Positions 18,712 to 27,797 of a stretch of 64,000 nt of DNA are shown here, piece by piece (the first letter of the stretch is position 1; each line of letters opens with the position of its first letter). The stretch is from the NCBI RefSeq assembly GCF_003012795.1, contig NZ_PXYH01000014.1, forward strand, positions 1-64,000. Direction: 5' to 3'. Source of the stretch: Zobellella taiwanensis. GTDB taxonomy: Bacteria; Pseudomonadota; Gammaproteobacteria; Enterobacterales; Aeromonadaceae. The position numbers and the translations under genes were made by a program. The notes beneath the pieces were generated by a model. It was not told the DNA's origin. It worked only from the letters and a program-made list of their open reading frames with translations, and made no database searches.

Positions 18712-19048
18712 CCTGATCCGGTTCGAAGGCGATAAAGCGGCTGCCCTGGATCACCAGGGTGCCGGTATCTTGCGGGGTCAGTTGTTCGAACAGGTGTTCG
18801 CTGACCCTGAACTCCCGCTCATCGCCGCCGGCAAGGGGCCTGAAGCGCACATAATAATCCACTCGCGGCGGTGGCAGCTCGGTTTCCTGCGGGCTGGTGC
18901 GGCCCATGAACTCCCGGGTGTGCTTGCTGGCCACGGCCGCCTTCAGGCTGTGCTGAGCCTGGGCATTGTTGTGCAAGTGCACGTACAGTTGGCGTCCGAT
19001 CACCAGGGTGGCGACGGCAATAATGCCCCAGAGAACGAGTTTGTCCAT
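18692..19048 (-). CDS. DUF2500 family membrane-anchored protein
   Basis: 118 residues. One N-terminal transmembrane helix (5-22), then a soluble beta-rich domain with YYVRFRPLAGGDEREFRVS and a C-terminal TGTLVIQGSRFIAFE, typical of DUF2500 (YhhM-like) proteins. Function unknown. Its 3' end overlaps the DUF411 gene by 20 bases in convergent orientation, so simultaneous transcription would give antisense ends. Confidence 0.75.
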   Translation of the reverse strand: MDKLVLWGIIAVATLVIGRQLYVHLHNNAQAQHSLKAAVASKHTREFMGRTSPQETELPPPRVDYYVRFRPLAGGDEREFRVSEHLFEQLTPQDTGTLVIQGSRFIAFEPDQVILDSD

Positions 19049-19136
19049 ATCATCCGACCCCCTTGCGTGTGGCTCCAGCTTAATGCTTGTACGAGGCGAC
19101 GCAAGCTGATTTGATCGATAGCGTGATCAACCGACC

Positions 19137-20936
19137 ATGGCGAAAAACATGCGTGTATTCTGGGGAGCCGCCCTGTTGCTGCTGTCCTGCGCCGTACAGG
19201 CACAATGGCCGCCCGCCTGGCTGGACGCCGAGGCCGGGCTGGCACGAGCCCGGGTGCCGGATTGCCCGAACGAGTCTGCCGAGGGGTTCAGCCTGCGCTG
19301 GCAGCAGGGGCGGATCAGCGGCCGGCTGCAGCGGCTGAGCCTGGACCTGACCTGTTCGCGCAGTGGCAACAGTGGCTTGGAGGGGGAACGGGATGCGTTG
19401 TCCTTGCTGCTGACCCTGCCGCCCATCGATTTTGAAATAGACGAGTTGCGCCTGCACCTGCCCGGTGGCGAACTTGCCGGGCCCGCCGGCTTGCGCCACC
19501 AGGGGCGCAAGCTGGCGCTGCACTGGCGTACCGGCGGCGGCGAGCTGGTGCTGGCACTGGAGCCCCATGAACAGGGCTGGCGCTGGCAGGGGCAACTGCC
19601 CGGCGGCCTGTTCACGCCGGCGATGAACCACCAGCCTCTGGCGGTCAGCGGGGGGTGGCAGCCCGGGCGTCCCCTGGTGGTGGCGCTGAGTTCCACCCTG
19701 CCCAGGCCATTGGTGGGCGAGGTGCGGCTAGATATCCGGCTCGCTGAAACGACCGGCGGCTGGCGGCTGCTGCCTGACTCCCGGCTGACCATACCCCGCC
19801 TGGGCTGGCGTGACCTGACGCTCGACAACCTGGTGTTGTCGCCCGTGGGCAGCCAGTCCTTGGCCGGTCCCTGGTCGCTGGAACTGGCATGGCAGGGGGG
19901 GCATTGGGCCAGACAGGCGTTCCCTGGGGCCTCGCTGCAATTGAACGCGGAGAGTGGGCGGGTAGGCGATCTGGCTCTGGAACTGGCCCCGGGACTGCGC
20001 CTGGCCGGATACTGGCGCCAGCGGGCCACCGGCTGGTCGCTGGTACTGCCGCGCCAATCCCTGTCGCTGGCCGGGCTTTGGGCCTGGCTGGGTTCCTGGC
20101 TGGCCATGCCGGCGGACCTGGTGGTGGAGGCGGGTGAGGTGATCCTGTCTGCCCGGGCGGAGGACCTGCCGGATCCGGCGCGTCCGCTGACGCTGCAACT
20201 GGCACTGGAAGGCGGTCGCATGGCCTACCGGGAGCTGCGTGCCGAGCCGGTGGCCGCAACGTTTATCCTGGACTGGCGGCAAGGGCGGCTGTTGAGCCGG
20301 GACGGCGGCGGCCTGTCCATCGGCGAGCTGGATATCGGCGTGCCGGTGCGGGAAATCCATGCCGCCCTCAGCTGGCGCCAGGATGGGCTCTGGCTGAGCG
20401 GCCTGACCGCACAATTGCTGGGGGGGCAACTGGCGTTGTCGCCCATGGCCCTGGCGCCGCCCCTGCGAGGACAACTGCACCTCAGGGATATTGCCCTGGC
20501 CGAACTGCTGACCCGGGCGGCGGTGCCCGGGCTGACCGGCGACGGCCGCCTGCATGGTCGCCTTCCCTTTGTGTTTGATGGTCGGGGCAGCGTAAGCGGA
20601 GGCCAGCTGTGGGGCGATCCGGGCTGGATTTCCTACCGGCCCGGCGAGGCGCTGCAGGCCTCTGCCGAAAGCAACCTGTCCCTCGGCCTGACCCTGGGGC
20701 TGCTGACCGACCTGCAGTACCAGGAGCTGGCGGCGGAGGTATCGATGGACGCCGCGGGCGAGGCGGTGATCACCAGTCGGCTGCGAGGCCGGGCTCCGGT
20801 GATGGGCCGAATGCACCCGGTCAACTTCAATTATCAGCACCGGGAAAACCTGTTAGAGTTGTTGGAAAGCCTGCGCTTTGCCCGGGATCTCGGGGAACGG
20901 CTGCCGGCCCGGCTGGAGGGGGGAACCGATAAATGA
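19137..20936 (+). CDS. ydbH: YdbH-family intermembrane (AsmA-like) protein, short form
   Basis: 599 residues, against about 880 in E. coli. An N-terminal hydrophobic segment (MRVFWGAALLLLSCAVQA) is followed by a long beta-rich region and the conserved C-terminal block VNFNYQHRENLLELLESLRFARDL. YdbH is an AsmA-like protein that bridges the inner and outer membranes for phospholipid transport, with YnbE as its outer-membrane partner. The identification rests on the following ynbE and ydbL genes as well as the C-terminus. Start 19137 or 19149 cannot be separated; no ribosome site is clear. Stop overlaps the ynbE start (ATGA). Confidence 0.8.
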   Translation: MAKNMRVFWGAALLLLSCAVQAQWPPAWLDAEAGLARARVPDCPNESAEGFSLRWQQGRISGRLQRLSLDLTCSRSGNSGLEGERDALSLLLTLPPIDFEIDELRLHLPGGELAGPAGLRHQGRKLALHWRTGGGELVLALEPHEQGWRWQGQLPGGLFTPAMNHQPLAVSGGWQPGRPLVVALSSTLPRPLVGEVRLDIRLAETTGGWRLLPDSRLTIPRLGWRDLTLDNLVLSPVGSQSLAGPWSLELAWQGGHWARQAFPGASLQLNAESGRVGDLALELAPGLRLAGYWRQRATGWSLVLPRQSLSLAGLWAWLGSWLAMPADLVVEAGEVILSARAEDLPDPARPLTLQLALEGGRMAYRELRAEPVAATFILDWRQGRLLSRDGGGLSIGELDIGVPVREIHAALSWRQDGLWLSGLTAQLLGGQLALSPMALAPPLRGQLHLRDIALAELLTRAAVPGLTGDGRLHGRLPFVFDGRGSVSGGQLWGDPGWISYRPGEALQASAESNLSLGLTLGLLTDLQYQELAAEVSMDAAGEAVITSRLRGRAPVMGRMHPVNFNYQHRENLLELLESLRFARDLGERLPARLEGGTDK

Positions 20937-21115
20937 AATACGCAGCGATCCTGCTGGGCGCCCTGCTGGGTACCGCCTGTACGCCCAGGGTGGAGGTGAT
21001 GGTGCCCGACAAACCCATTACGGTGAACCTGAACGTCAGGGTGGATCATGAAATCCGGGTGCGGGTCGACCGCGAGCTGGAGCAGTTGTTCGAACAAGAG
21101 CAGGAATTGTTCTAA
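20933..21115 (+). CDS. ynbE: YnbE-family outer-membrane lipoprotein
   Basis: 60 residues: signal MKYAAILLGALLGTAC with the lipid-modified cysteine at residue 16, then VMVPDKPITVNLNVRVDHEIRV, the YnbE core. In E. coli YnbE stacks on the C-terminus of YdbH to complete a periplasmic bridge. Translation is coupled to ydbH by a 4-base overlap. Residue +2 is threonine, so outer-membrane sorting is expected. Confidence 0.88.
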   Translation: MKYAAILLGALLGTACTPRVEVMVPDKPITVNLNVRVDHEIRVRVDRELEQLFEQEQELF

Positions 21116-21125
21116 GGGGGTTGAG

Positions 21126-21440
21126 ATGCGGTGGTTGGCTTGGATTTTGGCGGTGACCCTGAGCTGGTCGGCCTGGGCGCTGGACCTGCAACAGGCCAAG
21201 CAGCAGGGCTTGATTGGCGAGCAGTTGAACGGCCTGGTGGGCGCGGTGCAGAGCAGCCCCCAGGTCAATGTCATTGTCGGCGATATCAATCGCAAACGGC
21301 TGGAAGGCTATCAGGAAATCGCGCGCAAAACCGGCACCAGCCTGGCGGTGGTCCAGAGCCGGGCCGGTCAGCTCAATATCGAACGCACCCCGGGCGGCCA
21401 GTACGTCCAGTTGGCCGATGGCAGCTGGCGGCGCAAGTAG
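21126..21440 (+). CDS. ydbL: YdbL family (DUF1318) periplasmic protein
   Basis: 104 residues with signal peptide MRWLAWILAVTLSWSAWA, then LDLQQAKQQGLIGEQLNGLVG, the DUF1318 start. E. coli YdbL is thought to act as a chaperone-like partner of YdbH-YnbE. AAGGGGG lies seven bases before the ATG at 21126. Ten bases separate it from ynbE, so the three genes form one operon. Confidence 0.87.
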   Translation: MRWLAWILAVTLSWSAWALDLQQAKQQGLIGEQLNGLVGAVQSSPQVNVIVGDINRKRLEGYQEIARKTGTSLAVVQSRAGQLNIERTPGGQYVQLADGSWRRK

Positions 21441-21509
21441 GCCGCCATAGGAGGCGATGCCGGCCAGTGGTAGCATGGGGTCCGGTTTTTCCAGGCAACA
21501 GGTATCGAT

Positions 21510-23582
21510 GTGCAGACAACTCCTCCGGCCGCGCGGCGGCTTCCCCACCTTCACCAGGCCCATGGCGACCACAGGGCCGATCCCTACCACTGGCTGCGTG
21601 ATGACGAACGGCGGGATCCCGAGGTGCTGGCGCACCTGCGGCGGGAAAACCGTTATTGCGAGCAGGTACTGGCCCCCCTCGGCGGCCTGCGAGAGCAGCT
21701 GTACCGGGAAATGACCGCCCGCCTGCGCCAGGATGACTGCTCGGTGCCCTACCTCAAGCGGGGATACTGGTACCGTACCCGTTACCGGGAAGGAGAGGAA
21801 TATGGCCTGGTCGAGCGCTACCCGGACGGCGAGCCGCACCGGGTTGAACTGCTGCTTGACGGCAACGAGCGTGCCCGGGGGCAGGCTTATTATGAGCAGG
21901 GCCAACTGGCGGTCAGCCCGGATCAGCAGACCCTGGCCTTCGCCGAGGATTTTGTGTCCCGCCGCCAGTACCAGATCCGCTTCAAGTCGCTGGCCAGTGG
22001 CGAGCTTTACGAGGACCTGCTGGAAAACACCTCAGGCAACCTGGTGTGGGCCAAGGACGGCAAGACCCTGTTCTATGTGAAACAGGACGACAATACCCTG
22101 TTGCCCTACCAGGTTTATCGCCACCGGCTGGGCACTCCCCAGGAGCAGGATGTGCTGATGTACGAGGAGCGGGATCCGGCCTTTTACACCAGCATTTATC
22201 GCAGCCGCAGCGAGGATTACCTCTTTATCGCCGCCTGGAGCACGGTGTCGAGCGAGGTGCGCTGGCTGCCGCTGGACGAGCCGACGGCATCCCCCGTGCT
22301 GTTCCTGGAGCGCGAACGTCACCATGAATACGAACTGGATCACGATCAGGGCGGCTTTTATGTGCGCTCCAACAAGGATGGTGCCAATTTCGGTTTGTAT
22401 CAGGCCAGGGACGGTGATCGGCGTCATTGGCGGACCCTGATCCCGGCCCGGGAGCAGGTGCTGCTGGAGGAGGTGCTGTTGTTCCGGGACTGGATGGTGC
22501 TGGAGGAGCGACACCAGGGGCTGGTGCGGCTGCGCCTCATCCATCGTCGTGACGGGCGGGAGCACGAGATCCGCTTTGATGATCCGGCCTATGTGTGCTG
22601 GCTGGACATCAATCCGGAGGCGGCATCGTGCCGGCTGCGCTATGGCTATTGCTCAATGACCCGGCCGGTGACCCTCTATGAGCTGGACATGGAGACCCTG
22701 GCGCGGCGTGAGCTCAAGCGCCAGTATGCCGGTGAGGACTTCAATCCCGAGGCCTATCGCAGCGAGCGTCTCTGGATCCAGGCCCGGGACGGTGCCCGGG
22801 TACCGGTGTCGCTGGTGTACCGGGCCGACAAGTTCAAGCGCGACGGCAGCAATCCGCTGCTGGTATACGGTTATGGCGCCTACGGGGCCAGCCTGGATCC
22901 GGATTTCAGCAGTGCCCGCCTGAGTCTGCTCGATCGGGGGTTTGTGTATGCCATCGCCCATGTGCGTGGCGGCGAGGAACTGGGGCGTCACTGGTACGAG
23001 CAGGGCCGTTTGCTCAGCAAGCAGAATACCTTCAACGACTTTATCGATGTGACCCGTGAACTGGTATGTCAGGGCTATGGCCACAGCGGCAGGATTTTCG
23101 CCGCCGGTGGCAGCGCCGGCGGCCTGCTGGTGGGCGCCGTGGTCAATATGGCGCCTGAACTGTTCCGGGGCGTGGTGGCGGCGGTTCCCTTTGTGGATGT
23201 GCTGAGTACCATGCTGGACGAGTCCCTGCCGCTGACCACAGGGGAATACGATGAATGGGGCAATCCGCAACAGCCTGAGTTTTACTATTACATCAAGTCT
23301 TACAGCCCCTATGATCAGGTGGCGGCCCGAGCCTACCCCCATATGCTGGTGACCACGGGGCTGCACGATTCCCAGGTGCAGTACTGGGAGCCGGCGAAGT
23401 GGGTGGCCAGACTGAGGGAACTGAAAACCGACGGCAATCTGTTGCTGCTGCACTGCGACCTGGACACCGGCCATGGCGGAAAATCGGGGCGCTTCGAGTC
23501 CTATCATGAGCTGGCCAGGGAATACGCCTTCCTGCTGGCGCTGGCGGACGAGGAACTGGCCGCCCGGCTGATGGCCGGCTAG
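21510..23582 (+). CDS. ptrB: Oligopeptidase B (S9A prolyl-oligopeptidase family)
   Basis: 690 residues, normal for the family. An N-terminal beta-propeller (about 70-400) is followed by an alpha/beta-hydrolase domain. Catalytic serine in AAGGSAGGLL near 535, aspartate in GLHDSQVQYWEP near 618, histidine in DTGHGGKSGR near 654. Cleaves after basic residues in short peptides in the cytosol. The start is a GTG at 21510; the ATG two bases upstream is out of frame. ACAGG precedes it weakly. Directly downstream of ydbL, possibly read from the same message. Confidence 0.9.
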   Translation: MQTTPPAARRLPHLHQAHGDHRADPYHWLRDDERRDPEVLAHLRRENRYCEQVLAPLGGLREQLYREMTARLRQDDCSVPYLKRGYWYRTRYREGEEYGLVERYPDGEPHRVELLLDGNERARGQAYYEQGQLAVSPDQQTLAFAEDFVSRRQYQIRFKSLASGELYEDLLENTSGNLVWAKDGKTLFYVKQDDNTLLPYQVYRHRLGTPQEQDVLMYEERDPAFYTSIYRSRSEDYLFIAAWSTVSSEVRWLPLDEPTASPVLFLERERHHEYELDHDQGGFYVRSNKDGANFGLYQARDGDRRHWRTLIPAREQVLLEEVLLFRDWMVLEERHQGLVRLRLIHRRDGREHEIRFDDPAYVCWLDINPEAASCRLRYGYCSMTRPVTLYELDMETLARRELKRQYAGEDFNPEAYRSERLWIQARDGARVPVSLVYRADKFKRDGSNPLLVYGYGAYGASLDPDFSSARLSLLDRGFVYAIAHVRGGEELGRHWYEQGRLLSKQNTFNDFIDVTRELVCQGYGHSGRIFAAGGSAGGLLVGAVVNMAPELFRGVVAAVPFVDVLSTMLDESLPLTTGEYDEWGNPQQPEFYYYIKSYSPYDQVAARAYPHMLVTTGLHDSQVQYWEPAKWVARLRELKTDGNLLLLHCDLDTGHGGKSGRFESYHELAREYAFLLALADEELAARLMAG

Positions 23583-23612
23583 GGAAACCAGGGCCACAGG
23601 GCCCTGGCGGCA

Positions 23613-23942
23613 TCAGCTGCCCGGCTTGGGGGTGTAAATGGGGGTGGGGAAAGGCGTGACCTTGTCGCCCAGCTCGGTCAGCCGGGCGGCGCCGCGTTTT
23701 TCCACCGCGTCGATGCGCAGGATCTGGTGCAGCGGCACATAGGTGCGGTTGACGTCGGCAAACTCGCTTTTCAGCTTGTCCTCCGCCGGGTCTACCAGCA
23801 GGGAAGTGCGGGTGTCCCACACAAAGTCGGCCAGCTCCACAAAGCCGAACAGACCGCCCTGGGTCACTTCCCGTACATAGATTTCATAATGCTTGCCCGC
23901 GTTGATGAACTGCACGCGGTATAACAGCTCGGCTGTTTTCAT
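23613..23942 (-). CDS. DUF1820 family protein
   Basis: 109 residues, soluble, starting MKTAELLYRVQFINAGKHYE and containing GLFGFVELADFVWD, the DUF1820 hallmark. Conserved in Pseudomonas and marine gammaproteobacteria; function unknown. The longer frame upstream overlaps the 3' end of the NSS transporter and has no homology. Sits 38 bases after the transporter on the same strand, so likely co-transcribed. Confidence 0.8.
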   Translation of the reverse strand: MKTAELLYRVQFINAGKHYEIYVREVTQGGLFGFVELADFVWDTRTSLLVDPAEDKLKSEFADVNRTYVPLHQILRIDAVEKRGAARLTELGDKVTPFPTPIYTPKPGS

Positions 23943-23980
23943 GGTTTTGAGACTCACTCCGTCTGGCTTCAAGGGCGGCG

Positions 23981-25330
23981 TCAGCCACCCACCGACTGGA
24001 TAATCACCACCAGCACCAGCACCGGGCACACCAGCCGCACGTACCAGGGCCAGATTTTCCAGAACAGGCCCTGCTCCAGCCCGGGGCAGCCGGCCTTCAG
24101 CTCCGCCAGCACCCGGTTGCGTTGCCATACCCAGCCCGCATACAGGGTGATGCACAGACTGACCAGCGGCTGGGCGTACTGGGTGGTGAGGGTAATCACC
24201 AGTCCGAACAGGCTGCCAAAATTAAACACTATCACCACGCTTATCAAGGTGCACAGGGCGGTCATCAGCCAGGTGGCCTTGAGTCGCGACAGGCCGGTGG
24301 ACTCCATGGCCAGGGATACCGGTGCTTCCAGCATGGAGATAGAGGAAGTCAGCGCCGCCACTATCATCAATACGAAAAAGGCCAGGGCCACCGGATACTG
24401 GGCCGCCCCCATGGTGTTGAACAGCGCCGGCAGGACCGAGAACACCAGGGTGTCGGAACTGAGCAGGCTGCCATCGGCGGCAAAGATCTCCACGCCGTTG
24501 TGCTGGGCTACGTACATGGCGGGCAGGATCAGCAGGCCGGCGAGGAAGGCCACGCTGGTATCGAGCAGGGTGACCTGGGCAGCCAGGGCGGGAATGCTGG
24601 CCTGGCGGCTCAGATAGGAGCCGTACAGCATCATCACCGCCGCGCCCAGGGAAAGGGAGAAAAAGCTTTGGCCCAGGGCGCCAATCAACACCTCGCCATG
24701 GAGTACCCGGGAGAAATCCGGAACCAGATAGGCCCTGAGTCCGGCTCCGGCACCCGGCTGCAGCAGCATGTAGCCGGTCAGCAGTACCAGCATTGCCAGC
24801 AGCAACGGCATCAGTCGGCGGGACCACTTTTCGATACCCTGCTCCAGGCCCCGGCTGACGACATAGAGGCTGAGCAAGGCGAACAGCAGGGTAAACACCA
24901 GGTTGCGGGAGGTGGAAAAGCCGGTCAGCCAGTCGGCGGCGGGGGCGGTGCCGGCTATCCGGGCCAGGGGCTCCAGGGCGTAGGCGACAAACCAGCCCGA
25001 TACAATGGCATAGAAGGTGAAAATGAGGCTGACGGTCACCACCGCCGCCAGCCCCACCAGGCCGCCGATGATGCGGGCCGCCTGGTTGCCGCTCAGTTGT
25101 TGCAGTGCGCGAAAGGGGCCGGCCTGGCCATGGCGGCCTATCGTGATTTCGGCCACCAGCATGGGGTAGCCGAGCAGGAAAATCATCAGCAGGTAGACCA
25201 GCAAAAAGGCACCGCCGCCGTTGCTCGCCGCCTGGGTGGGGAAGCCCCAGATATTGCCCACGCCAATGGCCGAGCCGGCGGCGGCCATTACAAACCCGAG
25301 CTTGCTGCTGAACTGCGCCCTTGCTTCCAC
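23981..25330 (-). CDS. Sodium-dependent neurotransmitter-symporter family (NSS/SNF) transporter
   Basis: 449 residues with 11-12 hydrophobic helices. The N-terminal SSKLGFVMAAAGSAIGVGNIWGFP is the unwound helix-1 sodium-binding signature of the family (LeuT-like), which couples Na+ to amino-acid or amine uptake. The start is set at a GTG (25330) preceded by CAGGAG at the right distance; the longer frame to a TTG at 25357 lacks a site. Substrate unknown. The small DUF1820 gene follows. Confidence 0.88.
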   Translation of the reverse strand: MEARAQFSSKLGFVMAAAGSAIGVGNIWGFPTQAASNGGGAFLLVYLLMIFLLGYPMLVAEITIGRHGQAGPFRALQQLSGNQAARIIGGLVGLAAVVTVSLIFTFYAIVSGWFVAYALEPLARIAGTAPAADWLTGFSTSRNLVFTLLFALLSLYVVSRGLEQGIEKWSRRLMPLLLAMLVLLTGYMLLQPGAGAGLRAYLVPDFSRVLHGEVLIGALGQSFFSLSLGAAVMMLYGSYLSRQASIPALAAQVTLLDTSVAFLAGLLILPAMYVAQHNGVEIFAADGSLLSSDTLVFSVLPALFNTMGAAQYPVALAFFVLMIVAALTSSISMLEAPVSLAMESTGLSRLKATWLMTALCTLISVVIVFNFGSLFGLVITLTTQYAQPLVSLCITLYAGWVWQRNRVLAELKAGCPGLEQGLFWKIWPWYVRLVCPVLVLVVIIQSVGG

Positions 25331-25466
25331 GTCTGGCTCCTGCTGTAACGTTGGCAATACAGTTATTGCCGATAAAAAATGGCGAAGACTATGGTTTTTT
25401 CCGGAGTTTTTGTCAAAGGAATTTGGACCTGCCGGGGGATAAGGCCGAAATGGACGATTTTGGCAG

Positions 25467-25496
25467 CAAAAAATAGGGCGGGAAATCCCCGCCCCT
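25467..25496 (-). terminator. Intrinsic terminator after the desaturase
   Basis: Minus strand: GGGCGGG/CCCGCCC stem, then TATTTTTTG, immediately past the stop at 25500. Confidence 0.8.
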
Positions 25497-25499
25497 TGG

Positions 25500-26630
25500 C
25501 TAGGCGAACTGGCTGGTCAGCTTCAGCCAGTTGCGCTTTTGGATGGTAAAGGCGGCTTTCAGCTCGTCGCAGCTCAGCTTGAGCCGCAGTTCCTCGTACT
25601 TGCAGCGCGCCGCTTTTTGCTTGAGCTCGAGCAGGGACTTGCGCACCTGGTAGTAATCCTTGAGCTGGGCCAGCAGGCGTTCGTATTCGCTGTGCAGCAG
25701 CGCCAGCCACTGCTCGGTGTCGGCGGTCTGCTGCCGGTGCAGTATTTTCTGGCGTGCCACTTCCAGCCGGCGCTCCAGCCTGGCCTGTTCGATCCTTTCC
25801 TGAGGGCAGGTGCGCAGCTTTTTTGCCAGGCCCAGCCAGCCAAGGAAGCGGATCAGCCACTTGGTGGGATCGTAGTGCCACCAGCGGATACCGTTGCGGT
25901 AGTCGTACTCAAACAGGTGATGGAAGTTGTGGTACCCCTCGCCGAAGGTCAGTACCGCCAGGATGTCGTTGTCCCGCGCCGTGTTCTTGCTGGTATAGGG
26001 CTGGCGTCCCCAGTAGTGGGCCAGGGAGTTGATGAAAAAGGTAACATGGTGGCCGAGGAAGAGGCGCAGTACGCCCGCCATCAGCAGCATGCCCCAGAGA
26101 TCCCCGTGCCACAGGCCGAGCAGTACCGGCAAGCCGATGTTCATGGCCAGGGTCAGTGCCAGGTAATGGCGGTGCTGGAACTGCAATATGGCGCTGCGCT
26201 TGAGGTCGGGAATGTTGCTGTCGTCTTCCGGGTGGTAGTCGCGCAGCATCCAGCCCATGTGGGAAAACCACAGGCCGCGTTTGGCGGAGTAGGGATCCTT
26301 GTCCAGGTCGTCCACATGGCGATGGTGGCGGCGGTGGTCGGCGCACCAGCGGAAAGCGGAATTCTGCAGCGACAGGGCGCCGCCCAGGGCGAACAGCCAC
26401 TGGATGGCCGGGTGGGCTTCGTAGGCTTTGTGCGCCCACAGGCGGTGATAGCCGGCGGTGATCGACAGGCAGCTATAGCTGAACAACAGCAGCATGGCCA
26501 GCCATTGCCAGCCGTCGTAGCCCTGGGTCAGGCCGTACCAGGGAACCAGTATCGCCGCCGCCAGCCCGGTGCTGGCAAAGAGGATGGCATTGGTCCATAA
26601 CAGGGGAGGTTTACGCATCTTGATATCCAT
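25500..26630 (-). CDS. Acyl-CoA/acyl-lipid delta-9 fatty-acid desaturase with C-terminal coiled-coil extension
   Basis: 376 residues. Membrane di-iron desaturase with three histidine boxes: HRLWAH near 61-66, HRRHH near 98-102 and EGYHNFHH near 230-237; two pairs of hydrophobic helices surround them. Introduces a cis double bond into saturated acyl chains at the inner membrane. The last ~100 residues are highly charged and predicted helical (from about 275), an extension beyond the catalytic fold. Divergent from fabR, so unsaturated-fatty-acid control by FabR is likely; a perfect inverted repeat lies between the genes. Start 26630 or 26618 (second Met). Confidence 0.88.
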   Translation of the reverse strand: MDIKMRKPPLLWTNAILFASTGLAAAILVPWYGLTQGYDGWQWLAMLLLFSYSCLSITAGYHRLWAHKAYEAHPAIQWLFALGGALSLQNSAFRWCADHRRHHRHVDDLDKDPYSAKRGLWFSHMGWMLRDYHPEDDSNIPDLKRSAILQFQHRHYLALTLAMNIGLPVLLGLWHGDLWGMLLMAGVLRLFLGHHVTFFINSLAHYWGRQPYTSKNTARDNDILAVLTFGEGYHNFHHLFEYDYRNGIRWWHYDPTKWLIRFLGWLGLAKKLRTCPQERIEQARLERRLEVARQKILHRQQTADTEQWLALLHSEYERLLAQLKDYYQVRKSLLELKQKAARCKYEELRLKLSCDELKAAFTIQKRNWLKLTSQFA

Positions 26631-26673
26631 TGAGCGAACAACTGTACACCATTTTCATGGTTCACCGTTTAAG

Positions 26674-26692
26674 GGTCAATCATAAATTGACC
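26674..26692. promoter_or_regulatory. Inverted repeat between desaturase and fabR (candidate FabR operator)
   Basis: GGTCAATCATAAATTGACC is a perfect 7-bp inverted repeat with a 5-base spacer, 44 bases from the desaturase start and 70 from the fabR start. It does not match the E. coli fabA/fabB FabR consensus, so the assignment rests on position only. Confidence 0.45.
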
Positions 26693-26761
26693 AATCGGGG
26701 CTGACCGGGTTCACACAAAAAGGTATGATCCGGCCATTAACGAGTTGGACCCTGGTGTGCC

Positions 26762-27373
26762 GTGGGCATTCGCGCAGAACAAAAAGAAAAGACCCGGCGC
26801 TCGCTGATTGAGGCAGCCTTTCGCCAGTTGAGCGCGGAGCGCAGTTTTTCCAGCCTCAGCCTGCGCGAGGTGGCCCGGGAGGCGGGACTGGCCCCGACTT
26901 CCTTCTATCGTCACTTCAAGGACATGGAAGAACTGGGGCTTACCCTGGTCGACGAAGGCGGCCTGACCCTGCGCCAACTGATGCGCCAGGCGCGCCAGCG
27001 CATCGCCGACGGTGGCAGTGTGATCCAGATTTCGGTAAAGACCTTCATGGAGTTTATCGACAGCAGCCCGGATGTGTTTCGCCTGCTACTGCGGGAACGG
27101 TCCGGCACTTCGGCGGCGTTTCGCCAGGCGGTAGCCCGTGAAATCCAGCATTTTACCGCCGAACTGACCGACTATCTGGAAGAAAAACAGCACACCAGCC
27201 GCAGCTATGCCGAAGCGCAGGCCCAGGCGATGGTCACCATAGTGTTCAGTGCCGGTGCCGAAGCGCTGGACATGAACGACGAAGAGCGCGAGGTACTGGC
27301 CGAGCGCATGATTTTGCAGCTGCGCATCATTGCCAAGGGCGCGGATGCATATAACAAGGCAAAACGGCTCTAG
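26762..27373 (+). CDS. fabR: Unsaturated-fatty-acid repressor FabR (TetR family)
   Basis: 203 residues. The N-terminal half closely matches E. coli Fab[41 protein letters not shown] and [14 protein letters not shown]. FabR senses the ratio of unsaturated to saturated acyl-ACP/CoA and represses unsaturated-lipid synthesis genes. The initiator is GTG at 26762, supported by alignment with E. coli. It faces the desaturase gene and precedes yijD, as fabR does in enterobacteria. Confidence 0.93.
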   Translation: MGIRAEQKEKTRRSLIEAAFRQLSAERSFSSLSLREVAREAGLAPTSFYRHFKDMEELGLTLVDEGGLTLRQLMRQARQRIADGGSVIQISVKTFMEFIDSSPDVFRLLLRERSGTSAAFRQAVAREIQHFTAELTDYLEEKQHTSRSYAEAQAQAMVTIVFSAGAEALDMNDEEREVLAERMILQLRIIAKGADAYNKAKRL

Positions 27374-27396
27374 GCCCTACATTAGGAAGGATGACT

Positions 27397-27762
27397 ATGT
27401 CTGGAAATAAGCAAATTCGCCGTAAACCTATCTTGTTGGCGCTGCTGGTGGGACTCTGTGGCAACGCCACTCTGGCCACCCTCAGCGTAAGTGAGTTGGC
27501 GTTCTCTGTGTTCCCCATTATCGCCCTGGTGCTTGCCGCCCATATGCTCTATCAGGAGTATCTGAGCGTCCCCATGGAAGGCGATACCCCCCTGTGCACC
27601 CTGCTCAGCTTCCTGATCGGCGTGTTCGGCTATTCCGCTTTTCTGCGCACCCAGTTCCCGGAAATGGGGACCAACTACCTGTCGGTGATGATCTCCCTGG
27701 TGCTGGTGATCTGGCTGGCGCTGAAGATGGGCGTGGCGGCCCGGCCCGCCGCGGACAAGTAA
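27397..27762 (+). CDS. yijD: YijD family inner-membrane protein
   Basis: 121 residues with four hydrophobic helices and SVFPIIALVLAAHMLYQEYL, matching YijD, the usual second gene of the fabR operon. The ATG at 27397 is chosen because GGAAGG lies six bases upstream; the ATG at 27391 abuts that site. Function unknown. A terminator follows. Confidence 0.82.
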   Translation: MSGNKQIRRKPILLALLVGLCGNATLATLSVSELAFSVFPIIALVLAAHMLYQEYLSVPMEGDTPLCTLLSFLIGVFGYSAFLRTQFPEMGTNYLSVMISLVLVIWLALKMGVAARPAADK

Positions 27763-27770
27763 ACCACTCC

Positions 27771-27797
27771 ATACCCGCCGCCCGGCGGGTATTTTTT
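27771..27797 (+). terminator. Intrinsic terminator after yijD
   Basis: TACCCGCC/GGCGGGTA stem, loop GCCC, then TTTTTT. It lies at the end of the convergent sseA gene as well. Confidence 0.85.
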
